NCBI GenBank assembly: GCA_900708905.1
Contig: CAADRB010000028.1
Coordinates: 1,160,978 to 1,224,977, forward strand
Source: Hymenolepis diminuta
Taxonomy: Eukaryota > Platyhelminthes > Cestoda > Cyclophyllidea > Hymenolepididae
Reading direction: 5' to 3'
Length of the DNA: 64,000 nucleotides
Shown here: in pieces, positions 37,662 through 52,600 of the stretch
Numbering within the stretch: position 1 is the stretch's first letter
Layout of the letters: each line of letters begins with the position of its first letter
Made by a program: the position numbers and the translations under genes
The notes under the pieces: generated by a model
The model's database searches: none
The model's input: only the letters and a program-made list of their open reading frames with translations
Told to the model about the DNA's origin: nothing

Positions 37662-40600
37662 ATGTCCAGTTCAGGATGCGACGTTCATAAGAAAGTCAAC
37701 TTTTGCTTTTTCCTGCCTGAAAATTTTGTTCTATCTTGATTTATTCTATCCTCTTTTTCAACCACTTTATTTCACCCAGCTTGTTTAATAACTTTTATTT
37801 ATTTTTTTCTTTTTAATCTCCCCTTCCGGTTTGCCAATATTGTACATAGTCACTTACTCTGGCCAAAAATTTAATGAAGCTCCTTTAACAAAGCTGATTG
37901 AGGTATACTATTCTCTCATTTCCTATTAACTTACCTTCGATTATGTCAATTTCTAGATCTTGCATTTAGCCATTAACCGGCTTTTATAAGCGATTTTGCG
38001 ATTTTTCGTGATATTCCGAAAACTCATTTTCTATTACGCGTTTAATCATTTCTTTTAGCTATCTTGTCCGCAAATTAGCTTGGCCATTGTGGTAGATTAA
38101 GTGCACTTAATTTGTGGTTATCTAAACGGAAATCGATGTGAACTTTTTGAGGTGCACATTATTGTCTAAACGAACAAAGCGTCCAAATAAAATTAGCAGT
38201 AAATTCAATGTTCTTTAAATTAAGGTCTTTTCAATTTCAATAACTATTCGCTCACGAAGTCAATCAGACATGCTGATGTAAAATTTGAAATATTTAATTC
38301 AAGTTTTAAGAGTATTTGGTTGTTGCAGTTTACATTCTTTAGAATTGAAGATCCATCCAAAAACAATTAGATCTTATTCCCATTGTCGAATATATTTTTG
38401 ACGTGTCTCCCTTATAGATAACTTTATTTTATTCACAACTTTCATAAGGTAAACTGATGTAACTGTTTATACATTCTGGACTAGTTTTTGCTTGTTTATC
38501 TTATTTGGAATATGGCGGAGTTTGCACCTGTTGTTCTTGATCACTGCTATTCCCACAAGCTAATTCTTTGATTTGATAATAGATGCTGAATGTCTAATTA
38601 GTATTAGGTGTCTAGTTAACACCTATGAGCTACATAACAGTTGATTAACACTTTGCGGTCATGAAATTTCATCTTCCAAGAACCTTGGAAGATTGATTTC
38701 AAAAAGAAAATCGTCCCTACATCTGGACAAGATGAGAAGAAAGTGGAGTAGAAAACATATCCGTATATTTTGTAGTATATTATCTTAGAACGGATCCGTA
38801 TTAAAATATATGGCTTAGTTGATTGGTAATAATAGCTAGACAGAGTTATCATAAATAATAGGATTATCTCAACTATAAATTATCAAATATAAATATTGAG
38901 GTCAGAGTTACAAACCTAAATTTGATTCAGCTAATTACGAAATAAACTCTGGATTCTTAAATGAATGTTTTTAGGCGCCATGAAAAACAGAAACGCATTA
39001 AAACCAACAAATGTGAATTATGGATGAGGCCAAATTCTGAAGAACTCCGTCTAATTTGACCTTTGTTTATCTGCCTTTCTCATTTTAACTTTCTGTTATT
39101 TATCTATCCTCTTTTTAAAGGGCTGGCATTACAATAAGCTATCCTATTGGTAATTTTTATATGGAAAGTATTGATGACATGATCTAGTATCATTTCACAA
39201 GCCTCTAAGCTTGTCAAACATTTTGCCATGGGAACTCTCTTTGTTATGTGCCTTTTCATCCCAACTTCATTTACAAAAGAATCTAACACTAAGGATTCAC
39301 GAGAACAACTTCCGTTTTACATTCGTGTTTCAATTGAAGTTAATGCTCAATTATGCGATAGAAATTTTGTATAATACCTGTTTGAAATCTGTATGCTGTT
39401 GCCTTGACTAATATATCTCAATTTCGGTGACTAGAATTCAAAACTATGTCAACTTGTGTGGTTTAAAATATGGTTTTTTTATCCTTTCAGTTAATAGGTC
39501 TGGTGATTCTAGGCTTTGCAGTCTACGCCTACATTGAACCCCTGGTGCAGGAATTGATCGAAGTTTCCAATCGTCGAACCATAGTAACAGTGGTACTCTT
39601 TGTACTGATGGGTCTGGGTTCGCTGACGCTCATTGTGGCGCTCTTTGGTTGCTGTGGAGCTTATCACGAGTCACCATGTCTCCTTGCCACTTACTTTATC
39701 TTCCTCATCCTCATCTTCGCCATCCAACTTTCCGGAGCTGCTGCTGGATACTTCTATAAGGAAAAGGTGAGTGTTCTTGAATTTTTTATTTTTCGCCCTA
39801 TTTACAAGGCTTGTACCAGTAGTAGTTAAATTGATAGGGAGAGGGGATTAATTTTTCCCCAAAAATAGTTATGTTTGTAGGAGTCTCTTGAATAAATAAG
39901 CTTGTTCTACCTTATCTTAAAGTTAGGTCACAGGTCATTTTCAAAATATTCCCCCTCTGATAATGGCAGACCACAAACACCACCAGACCACCACAATGGC
40001 ACAAAACCCACCATTTGTATCTACAGCGTAGACTTATTCAACCTCTAACACGATTTTATGGCTTTGTATTTAAGTAAGACCTGCACGTGACTTAGATTTA
40101 AAACTGTCGCTCTTTAAACAGTTCAACTTCGAGATTATTTTTCAATCATTTTCAAGTGGTGGTGAAGATAAATTAAGAAGGTTTAGAAGCATTTTCTATT
40201 AACTATTAAGTAGCTGAGTGCGTAGTAGTGTGTAGTTCTAGTATCAATAGGATCAGGAAGTTAGAAGAAGACATATGGACGGGAAGTGATTAGCTTTAAT
40301 TATGAAATTTAGATTAAGCAAACGTTTAGCCATTTAGGGATGATTAAGAGAAGTATAAACGTATCTACTGGGTCAATCGGGGTAATAGTTGACATGGAAA
40401 AATAAACAGATGTTAAAAGACCTGAGGAATGACATAAATGTGAGGATGAGATAACACTGTGGGTGAGATCGGGTCAAAGGTTCGGGGTAGATTAATTAGG
40501 GATTTTGAAAGATGTTCAGAAAGGCTTCTGAAGCTGAAACATTTCGATACTTAAGGTTAATATTTGTCTTCCAAGTTTGTCAGCGTTCTGAAAGTTATTA

Positions 40601-43600
40601 AGACGAATAAATTAAATGTGCTTTTTAATAAGGGAATTAGAACTAAGTACTGCACTACTAAAAAGATCGTTAGTTTACATTATCTTTTTCGTATTGCCAA
40701 ATGAAATATGTTCATCCACCTCAAAGTTCATATTTGCTTAATACAAATGTGAATGCTATGATTGACAAATGGATTAAGTTTTGAAAAAAAAAAAGGATTT
40801 TGAAACGGTGAAGTTAATTTTTGTAGCTTTAATAATCTACTTATTTGATAAATCCAGTAATCTGAGTTTAAGAGAATACATGGTATTTTATACAGCAGCA
40901 ATGTTGGATATTATTAGATATAATGGAATACTTATATTAAAAAGAAATTATAGTAAAAATTTAGCTTGTTTGTCAATTTTATTACTAATTACTTACAAAT
41001 TTCATAAAATTGTTAAAATTCACTAAGACTGTGGGTCGTTGCTGGGCCTAATTTGGAGTGGATAGAGAAAGCTGGCTTAATTCCATGCTATTATTTAATT
41101 CGGTGGATTGCAGCTATTTTGGGAAACTCATAAGACTATAACAAAATTTCCTCATTTCAAGCTCACAGAGTGATGATTAATGTTGCATTTGCGGTGCAGG
41201 ATAGTTGAGAAATGTTAATCCATTTATGATTAATGAGCCTTTACAACTGCTAATCTTCACAATTTCCATGATCAGTTTAAATGAAAATAGGGATTGAAAA
41301 TCAGCCTGTTTTAACGTTTTAGACTACCGTTCACTCCTTTCGGTCACTTTTTTTGGTATTTAATATTAATTGAAAAGTCTTGAGGTTCGTAATTCCTTGT
41401 TAATGGACATTTCATCAGGCTCTCTTTTAAATAGGCCTAAGATAGCATCAGTAAGACCGACGTATTTTCGACTATTATGATGACTGAATGAATCTAGCTA
41501 ACCACTATCAATCATAGAAGTGGAAGTATGACCGCAGAAGATCTTCAAACATTATTTCAGTCATCCGTTAGAAATAAAGAAATGTCAAAATGCCGTAATC
41601 GACCAGGAGTGGTTGTGTATAAAAGCTTCCTATTGGTTACTTCAAGGTTGTTAACTGGGATTCGTTTTTCAACGCTGAACGCTTATTTTTTTTAGAATCA
41701 GGCTATTTTTGTTTTATGTCAGGTTTTTTGCTTCTTCGCGTTTTTGAATGGTAACAAATGAAGCACGTTATACTTTTGGCGACTATAATTTTGGTATTCT
41801 TCAGCAAATTTGTTACAAATTTATTTAAATAAATCTTTATAACTTAACTATGTTGTATGTTATCACATCAGGTTTCGTTAAAAATAGCTTTACGTTTATA
41901 TATAGTTCACCATCGCGTCTATAATGCCAAAAAATCCCTCCCATCTGATAAAACACAACACTATTAATAAAGCTAGTTTTTATAGCCTTTTTAAAAGGGC
42001 AGATACTTATTAATGTAACGGCTGATCATGTTCTTATAACAATCCCATCTCTCTTCAGTTTGCGTTAGCTTTTCAGCTTCAAATATTTAATTTCATTCCA
42101 ATAAGCGGAAACCGATATTGATCAAAGGTGTTTAGCCGTCGTCAAAGACGCACAGCTTTATTCACATTTTGAAGGCAGCATGCTTGATGCTTTATAACTC
42201 TGTCAGAAAACAATATCAAATAATATCTTTGTTTCATTTAGCAACATTTGTTTTGAAGCAGTGGCCAACCGACTATGGATATCACACTTGTACTGACTAA
42301 CTGAGCTGACTTTTACACGTAAAATTTTACGCATCAGATGTCATTAGCTAAATTTTGCTTATGGTGATTGTTCACAAAGTTACGTCTCAATCAGTTCCAG
42401 CACCAAAGATTTATTCATCTATCATTTAAGCAGGTGGTGGTACAACGATTAACGTGATCGTCTGCAGAGTCAGGGGCCACTAGTTTGATGGTCATCGGTA
42501 TCCACTCAGTGAACGTAATGGCTAGTCGCACTGTTTAAGTCTGACTGTTAAAAGAACGGTAGAATTTGAGTTTCTCTCCAACGAGACTCCATAGATTTGG
42601 AAGTCAGGTAGGATCGGATATTACTGAAAAAGGAAATCCTCAATATATCCCACTAGTTCTTTAAGGAAACGTCATTGTGTAGAACAAATTGAGACCAGTG
42701 CTTACTATACGAATTCTTTACAAGTCAATTTTGTGCCTATACTTAGTTGGGAATATGTTAATTCTGCTGTTCTGATAAGGCCTTACAATAATTATGCAAA
42801 TCCAACTTTTTCGTTAAAGATTTATCTCCAAAACCATAATTATTATATACACTCTTTCTAACTGAAATCTAAAAGTTGGTAAAACTGCTGAACGTTGAGT
42901 TAAGGTTCTTTTTCTTTGACTAATTTTACTATTAAAAGAGAGTGAATGGGGTTGGATACAACAATGAATAATAGATTTTTTAAAAATGCCCCATTTCATG
43001 TGAACGGCATTTTGCGTTACTTTTTACGGTATTGGGGGATTAAGAAGAGGTTTAAAGTGTTTGTCCTAGCGTCATTTCCATGACAACGCTTAAACTTGAT
43101 CACATTTTAATCATTAAATTGACTTTTGTAGGTTTGTGCTGCAACATTTATTTGGGGCTAGGGATCTATTGAAAACAAGTCCGTGTAAATCTTTCCACTC
43201 AAGTGTCAGAAATGAATGCGAACCTGATTAAATACCAGTGTTTACTTTTTGCTTTTTAATAACTAAAACGTAACAGCTGTTCAGTTATGTTTTTATTATT
43301 TTTCTCATTAGATAATGCACTTTTACACCATTTAATCAAGCTTTTGTACTAAAGTTACAATTTGGACAGATGGATATAACTCTTTCAAGGTAAAATTTTA
43401 GACTTCTGTCTTGAATCTTGGATTTCTACGTGGGCCTAGTTGCAGTTACTGGTTCTTTCTTTACGGAAATTGCATGAAATGGCAGTTAGAGCTAAATTTG
43501 AAGGTGATTGGGTCAAAACTGTATTGTCGATTTTCAAGAGTTAGGTTTTTCCTTCCTTTGTATTTTAAAAATCCTGCGTTTTACATCCTTTCGAATTCAT

Positions 43601-46600
43601 CTAAGGGTCCAAGAAGGCGCACATCAAAAGTGACTAAGTTCAAACGATTAGATAGTGGTGTCACTCATCTTCACAGTTATAGAGCTCTAAATTATCATAA
43701 ACTGCGATTTGCTCCTACTTGATGGTATTTTATTTATTTTTTTTAAATTTTATTTCCATTTGATTAAGTTGCAATTACAGTGGATCCGAAAGACACATTT
43801 CGGACATGAAGATGGATAACATTCAGTATTACATTTTCCAAATAGAAAGGGTAGTGAAATCCAAAGATTTTGGTTCTGAAAATTGGTCTTGATTATTGAA
43901 CAATGTCCTTAAGAAGAGAGATATTTTGAGATACATATCGCTAAGGCTTAAATCCTAAACAAATACAGTACTGTTGACAATTAGACTAGATGCTTTCTAA
44001 AAACAAAGCTTCCTGTTCACTTGCGTTTTCCACAAATCAGCTTTGATAGCGACAATGCATAGTGCTGAAGTGCATTAGAATACCATTACTGCAGAGATGT
44101 TAGCATAAGCATAGATTAGCAACTAGTGTTTTGTTCATTTTATTGCATTCATATTATGAAGACAAAACAAAACATACCCATTTTCGGTGTAGAGACGGTA
44201 TCGTGATGGAACTCTCTGTTGAAACTAAAATTCTACCACCCCTTAAGTCAATGGAGTTGGCCATTCCGCTCACTGGGCGTGCATTGATCGATATCGATGT
44301 CCTATGACTAATTGCTGTGCACACACCTATTTCTTATTTATTTTGAAGCGAAATTCAGAATTCCTCGTTCTTGTCAATGAAATTTATGGTAGCATTTTTT
44401 GTTATTAAAATTCATCAGTTAATCCACTTCTTACTCAGGCCAGAAATACCACCCACGGTCGTGTTTTAAATGATTTCGAGGGAAGCACTGCTGCAGCAGC
44501 TAAGTGCCAGTGACATGTGTCGTCAACATATTTGTAGTGGAATTGCTTTAGGCCAGTTCGCCTAATTGAGTAAAATCCTAGCCTTGTGTGTTAAGGACAA
44601 GTTCTCCCTTGCCTCAGTCGACCCTAGCCATTTTTATTAATCCTTTAATTATAAAATATTTCTTTTGCGATGGAGAGATCATACCTATGTTTTATAATGG
44701 GCCTAATCTAGAGACTTAAAATGTTGTAGGAAAATTTTAGCAAGATAAAATAATGCATTTTTTGACAAAATTGGGAAACAAGTACTTCCATTAGTAGTGC
44801 TGCAAATGCTATGGTGAATTAGATAATTCTATTTAAGGCGATCGATATAAAAGTCGATATTTGCGTTCTGCTGGTTTGGTAAAATAAGTCCACACNNNNN
44901 NNNNNNNNNNNNNNNNNNNNNNNNNNNNNNNNNNNNNNNNNNNNNNNNNNNNNNNNNNNNNNNNNNNNNNNNNNNNNNNNNNNNNNNNNNNNNNNNNNNN
45001 NNNNNNNNNNNNNNNNNNNNNNNNNNNNNNNNNNNNNNNNNNNNNNNNNNNNNNNNNNNNNNNNNNNNNNNNNNNNNNNNNNNNNNNNNNNNNNNNNNNN
45101 NNNNNNNNNNNNNNNNNNNNNNNNNNNNNNNNNNNNNNNNNNNNNNNNNNNNNNNNNNNNNNNNNNNNNNNNNNNNNNNNNNNNNNNNNNNNNNNNNNNN
45201 NNNNNNNNNNNNNNNNNNNNNNNNNNNNNNNNNNNNNNNNNNNNNNNNNNNNNNNNNNNNNNNNNNNNNNNNNNNNNNNNNNNNNNNNNNNNNNNNNNNN
45301 NNNNNNNNNNNNNNNNNNNNNNNNNNNNNNNNNNNNNNNNNNNNNNNNNNNNNNNNNNNNNNNNNNNNNNNNNNNNNNNNNNNNNNNNNNNNNNNNNNNN
45401 NNNNNNNNNNNNNNNNNNNNNNNNNNNNNNNNNNNNNNNNNNNNNNNNNNNNNNNNNNNAGGGAGCACAAATTGGTAGAGATCTGTTATTATAAAGTAAA
45501 TTTCCATGGTTTTGGGTTCATGAGATTGATGCCTATCCAGTAATTTGAAAAAAATATATTAAACGGGTAAACAAGTAGTGACAAAATTTGAGTTTCTTAA
45601 TTTAAGTTGTTCCAGGAAACCCCTCATTTATCCAATATGTGTAGTGGAGATCGTTTCCCTTCAGGGCGCTTTTTATTCTCTGTGACAATCGTTTGATCGT
45701 TTCCAGTTCCATTTCGCATACCTGAATATTGAAACGGTATTTATTGTCCATATTTTCCATAATAAAATGAAAATTATCCTTTCTTCTAATACTTTATATT
45801 TGTTTGTATTTCGCCTGCCGGTCTTCAGGTCACTTTCTATCGTTCGTTTTATGCGAGATATATAAGTGGAACTGAAACACGATTCGCTCCTTTGACTTTT
45901 GTCTGATGAAAAACTCTATTTTCAGCAAAATATCGGGTCGTCCAGGGTACGCGTAGAAAATTTGACTTTTATTGCGTTATTGAATTTTCTTCTCCTAGTC
46001 AAGCAAAGATCGTTGTCGATGAAGTGGAACATTGGTCTATATTTAAGCTCCCGCCGTATCCTATCACCTACCGTCAGTAAGCCTATGCCAGTTCCGTAAT
46101 TTTTGTTAAATTCACCGAAAATAATTTTTTTGCTTTTCTGGTATGTTATTTGTTTAAGCTAATCAGCCACTCGCATAATAAATTCACTACAACGCTTGAA
46201 GTTGTGCTATTCTTTACATTCTTAACCTTATCATTTAAAATGTATTTTGGGAGAGTGGAAGTACATATTCTTCCGTGCTGAAAACGGGGAAATCCTGAAT
46301 CCCATGAATCAAGTCCTTCTACCCTTTCTCGAGATATAACAGCTGTAACAACGCATCTGTTTGTTCGATTAGTATGATGTATGCCATCTTTATATATAAA
46401 TAAGTTCATGTTTATTTTATTAATTCTTCAGATGATAGCACCATTTTATATTTATCATTAATGTTTAATATTAATCTGCGAAGGTGTCTGTGTAGCAAAA
46501 AACCTGAAGATTAGGATGGCAAATAAATAAGTATCCATCTGATTAATTCATTGGCTTAACAATGAAATGTTTTAAGCGATTTCAGCGATTTCCAGTCTGT

Positions 46601-49600
46601 TTTAGGTATTAATTGTCAGAATGAATGAACTTATTATCACCTTATTTCTTTTTAATTGTTTTTAGCTTGAATTTATATGGATTATAAAGCAATCTCCTAG
46701 CCTAAATGATTGAGCTGTATCAAACGATATTTTTACCCCTGTCTGTTTAGTCTGCTCTTTTCTCCGGCAAGAAAATTATTTACTGCCAGTTACAGTTCGT
46801 TTGAAATATATGTTTACTGGAGAGTGAGGAAAAAAGGAATATTTTCATCCAAATTGAAAGTTTCTTTTAATTTCTCATTTTTATTGATGCTATTCTATCT
46901 ATAAGAGCCGTTTGGGTAGAAATATTTGATCTTTGTATACAAAACAGTTAGACTAAATGTGAGGTTTTCTGTGAACAAAATCTTACGTTCAAATGTATTT
47001 TTTTAACTGAGTATTTCAGCATCCAGTTCCAAAGTGTTCGATAACAAAAATGGTTACATTTGGAAAAGCACAAGATGTCAAAATTGTGTTGCTTAGCTTT
47101 TCTCATCTTCATAACTTCAGAGCAATTAGTTGACATAGCTAAGAACTGTTTATCATAATGGGCGTCTTGGAAAGGCATTTCTATATTTTTCTCTCACTTA
47201 TGACTGTAAAGGCATTTATCAACGCTGTAATAAATAAAAAATTGTCACGTTCAATTTTTACACCAGCGTCCATTCTTGAAAATCAAGTCTGCGTGATCTC
47301 CTCCTATGTTCTTTATCCCTAGGATATAAGTTTGTAATAGATTTCATAAATTATTCAGTGGATTTGTTTATCGAATAACATTCAGGTAGAATTTCTTTAT
47401 CTGATCTTCATTCATTCCAAAATTTGAAAAGGATGACTTGTTGAACAAAACTTACATTCTGAAGACTTATCTCCCCTCTTATAATGCCGATCTTTATGAA
47501 TCGACTGAAGTTTTAAACAAACCCTAGATAGCTAGGTAAATAAGTAGAGATAAACTCGACAAAACCTTTAGATTTGAAATTTTGGGGCTACCAATATTAC
47601 TACGCTCTTACAAAAATTTGAAACGAACTGAGATTTGAAAACTAACGCCTTGGAAAAGAATATGTCCCTCCCCCTATTACGTGAATGTTTAATTAGCGAA
47701 AATGAACTGTCATTGAGAAATAACTTAACTGAATGATTTACAAGGTTGTCAGAAAACATCGTAAATTAGTCCGGATATCTTTAATGTTTAATTTAATCTA
47801 ATCCTGATTTGGGCAAGTTATGAAAAATGTTCCTTTTTTTATTAATTTTTTTTACTAAAAATGAAATCACACCATGAGCCCACCCATCTATTGCAAATCT
47901 AATTTTGCCACTCAAAAAAGTAACAATTTAACTCCTTCCGTTCACGTTCGCAAAATTTCTGCTATATTTTTCTCCCTAACCGGATCAATGCAGACCCGTG
48001 TAGCTCAGTAGCAGTTCATTAAGATAAAAACTCCCTCAAGTACCGCGTTTTTCGACACCGGTCTATATAATGCTACTTCCCACCCCCCTCCTCTCCCCAA
48101 AGTAAAGATGATTTATCCTTGCTTACTGAAACTTTTATCGCACTTCGGATATTACAGTAACTAGTCCACGTCATCTTGCAAGAAAATGGACTGTAATGTT
48201 TGCCTATTGGTACGTCATGTGGTGTCTGAATTGTTTTTACGGCTAAATTTCGTCTTTCGATTGTCCCTGTCATCCTTCGGTAATTTTTCTCATTGATTTT
48301 AATGAAAAAGGCGGGAAATTTGGGAACAGACTGCTACAGTCGTAAATTGAACTGGTTATTTAATTCCCATTTTGCAAAGAATATAGAACTGGATTTGATT
48401 CAAGATATTTAATGGCTCACAGATTAGGGAACTCCAAATGGTTATAAATATTAAAAGATTTTCCAAGGTTATATTAATATCACTACTAAACAAGCGAAAT
48501 AGCAAAATTGCTCAGTAAGGAATGAAACGCGGTCAAAGCAAAAATTGAAGTCGGGGTGTCGAGAGCGTTTCTTTTTTAAATTCTGGAAACATTGAATCAT
48601 CCACTTTCTCATTAAGGCTTTATTCCACTTTGTAATGTCCAGATGTCCCAAAGCTTTATTTTAAATATTTCATTCTCAAGTTTACAGATGAGTTTATGCC
48701 CATGGTATTCAAAGCTCGTTGAATATTGGGTTGCGCCACTGTGATCAATTTGTATCTTATAGTGATGTGCAGATAGACGAGGTTAGCAAAGACATTTTAA
48801 TCATTGCAAAGCTCAATAGAGTTCATTGACAGTGAATAGTTACAGTTGAGATTGCCATTTTTTTTTCATTTTGAAGTTGACTTTGAATCTCTTATATAAG
48901 CAGTCCGTTTAGTTATAGTTATGGAGTCGTCTTTCTGAAACGCCAACAGATAGCAAAGTTCCTCATTAATTCAGGAAAAAAGATTCATAATTACCAGGGA
49001 CACTAACTACTAACAAAAAGTCGAGTGAAAATAATGTCACAGGTCCACAATCTTCTAAATCTACCCTCTTTCTTCGCTTAACGTTATATTGAAGCTAGCA
49101 ATCTGCGACTATTCGCTTTGATATGATAAACATACATACCGGAAGTACTTTTCCCATATCCGGAAACATTATTCCTTAAAGCAAGCTTTGACTTCGTGCC
49201 TAAAGACTGCTGCTATCCTTAATTAGATTGATTGTTCTTATTTCTGGGGATGATTAGGGCTAGTTAATTTGACGAAAAATAAGGAATTGATGTTCTTTGT
49301 AATATTGGGGATTGGAGTTTTTGGTGGGAAGACTGCAACTAGCTCGAAATTTCTACTTTTCAAATTCTCAAAATTTTGTACCTCACTCCGCTAAATGTTG
49401 CATTGAAAACCATACATACCAAATCATGTATTTTTTGCATCGATTTGGACTGTTAATGGTGATCTGATATGAATATAAATGCATACAGTGGGTATTGTGT
49501 ACCTCCATCTGTTCCTTGTTAAAGTGTTTCTAATGTTTCTTGTCCTTTTTTTAATTGTCCACTGATTGTGTCTGCTTATCTACGCGTCATATAATGTCTG

Positions 49601-52600
49601 AAACATCTCTTTTTGCAGATAAATTTCGACTTTGGTAACTCATCGCACTCCGGTTATTATTAGGCAAACAAGAGGAAATAGGGGGGAAAATTGTCTGATT
49701 TGATTTCCTGCTGTCCGGCTGAAGTTTTATAATTACCAACATAGATTAAACTGATTCTGTTTTTATTTTAGCAAACAATGCGAAGTCCAATTTCGCTAAG
49801 ATATTGTACAGTAAATTATTGACACAAAAGAGTTTAAAAAAACGAAGAAATACAGCACTTACACTAACACGGTGCCAAGCGTTTTAAAATTTGGAAGAAG
49901 TATAAACGTGGATCTTATCAGTATGCATTGAAAATAACCTGATAAAGGAATGCGTATTTATACAGGGGTTTTCTTTTCATTTATTTTTAGATTTATATTC
50001 AATAAAGAAATCATTCGTTGCTAGTATTGGGTGTTCATGCAAATCGTTTGATTTCAAATAACGGAATGTGATGTATTGGACATCTCAACCTTTTCATAAC
50101 AATAGCCTTGCAATTACCTATGAGAAAGCCAACAACACTTGCAATTTTTAATCACTGAAGCTCCTAAATTTGAAAACAGTAAAATAGTTTTACAGAAAAT
50201 CAAACTAGTTAGCTACTTTTGCTTGTTGAATTGATTGAAATAACACCAGGCGTTCCGAAATTTGAATTTTATGATCCTAATTTTGATCAAAATTTTGAGT
50301 AGATGTAGAACTGATTTACTGGTGTTCGTATCGGTGCAGTTATCTGTTCTGTTAGCGGGAAATTAGTCTTGTAGAACTAGTTAGGGTAGTAGCATAGTCA
50401 TATTGTCATAAAGCAATTTATCAATCAAAAGTAGCTTTGCAATCTCCCTCCACTAGGTATTTTAAAATGCACTACTAATGGCAATTTGCGTTTTTTCGTT
50501 AGCCTTTCGGATGCTTTCTAATCATTTCTTGTGCGGTAATCTTAAGACATTTGCGGAAGTGTTTTCATTTTTTTGACATTTTTAATCTAGGCCACAATAA
50601 AAATGCCTGACATATACCCTTTGCCTGCGTTTGTCGCATAAAGTCATTGGTATTTTAAATGCCGAAAATATGAGTTTTTCATGAAACCATGCACTAGATT
50701 TGAGGCGATTTTCAAAGCAGTGTCCTTTGGGGGGAGTATGAGTCACTAACTATCTGAATCGTCTTTAGGAAAGGCGCAAATTGGTATGACTAATCAAGTC
50801 TGGCGCCCACTGTTCCCCTCAACTCTGTCTGCTATTCCTGCAACCCCATCCTGGCAATAAAATCGGTGAATTTCCCACTGCAGTTTGATACATTTTAAAT
50901 TAAACAAGTGCCTTTTTGAAATATCTGATACCACTCTCTAGGTGATGCCAATTCTCTTAAGCTAACCTTTATCAGAACGGAGTTTTAAATTGGTGCTACG
51001 TTTCTAGAATTCTTGTTAAAAAATTTAATTAATAATGGGAAGGATAGTTATATGTATCCGTCTTTTGACCTCTTTCCTCAACTTGTAACTATTAACAAAA
51101 GACTGGTAGAAACTCAATGAGGTTCCAGGTTCTCATAGTTTTGTTCTATTACGAAGGTTTCCTTAATAATAAGTGGTTATTGATTACCTCATTTTGGCAA
51201 AAACAAAGACCATTAAAATTCGATTTATTTGGCTTGATCGCTTATTCCTAGTACTGATATACCTAGTGAGCTGAATTGGCCCCAAAATCGTTTATATCAC
51301 TGGACTTCAGTGGCAACTTGTCTAGACTCGGAGACAAGAGAAGACGATTTGTCGATTAATGGTAACTCAACTTTACTTCTAAAAAGAATGTAATAATTTA
51401 TACATCTATGCCTTAATTTGATTAGTGCTGATATTTGGTTTGGGTGATGACTGACCTTTGCACTGACTACTTGTGATGTCTTCATTAGTGTCGATGAGTC
51501 AGCTAAAGGTTATGATTCAGTCCATGTCCACAGATTAATTGGGACTAAATAGTTCATTTTGTCATCGTAATAACCAAATCTCGTATCTGCCTACCTACCG
51601 AAATTCTATCGATCTTCTCTTTCCCCGTTGTAGATCTTTGATAACACAGAACAGCGGATGCGAGAAGGTGTATTTGAGCACATGAAGCCAATCTCCTCGC
51701 TAAATCGACACCAAGTGCTCATGAACGCCGTTCAGAAAGTCGTGAGTCTCCATATGCTTTATTCATTATTCATATCCGGGCCCCGTTAGGTCGCTACATC
51801 CATATAATGTACATATACAGAGAGCACATCTAGGGATCATTATTAGAACCTTGTTTTAGTGTTTATCCATGAATATACTCATTTGCAACCGGATATTTTT
51901 TATGAGATCTGTGTAATTGCTCTCTTGTGTTATGGGTAGGTGGTTGTCATGTCAAGCCAGTGTTTATAATACTTTAGCGGATCCGCATGTTGAAATATCG
52001 CAACCATTACTGAGATTGAAACACTTAGTACTCATAAACAATATTGCAACTTCGTTAATAAACGCCGAAATTCCGAATCATTGTACGCTATATGGTAATG
52101 TCAGCTTGATGTACTATAAAACAATACGAAATGCTTCACAACTGATATGATTATCTCTAAGAGCACTCTGGTTTTTTGTGTATTTAAACACAGCTGGAAT
52201 ATATCTTAGAACTCTAAATCACAAAATAGAAGGGATGGAAATAAGGAAAACTGGTTATAATGCTTTAATTTTGTTTGCCGTTATACCTTCATGGGAGTTG
52301 TCCTCGTATTAAGATAAGTTCTCAGACTATCTCCTTTAAAGGACTACTTAATCTTGTCCCTTCTACTTTTTTGCCTTAAAATACCTTGATCTAGTATCTC
52401 TGAATGAGATAATTGACTTGCTTTGTGTAACTTTGTGGTCATATGGGTAGAATCATGGTACTAAAATGTGTTATTTTATCAATTTAGTTTACAATTTGAG
52501 GGTTAATTACACGAAACATTGCTTTAAAATTAATTTTCAGGCTGAAAACAGCAATGTATGAGCCTGCGTAAGTATAGTAATCTGGATTAGTGTAGCATTC

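Larger units (their letters stand above)
39767..51633 (+). other. Large tetraspanin intron (11.9 kb)
   Basis: Begins GTGAGT and ends CCCCGTTGTAG. It carries two SINE copies (42433 plus strand, 44190 minus strand), a transposase-like fragment beside a 564-N gap, and a tRNA-like sequence near 47995. No nested gene is supported; open frames inside are short and Phe/Leu/Lys-rich. Confidence 0.6.

Noticed and set aside
44829..45507. Frames of over 200 codons across the second gap
   Set aside because: They are almost entirely N. Only about 20 codons are real sequence.
47995..48061. A functional tRNA gene
   Set aside because: Box A is good, but the D stem does not pair and the T-loop consensus is broken; kept only as a low-confidence pseudogene.
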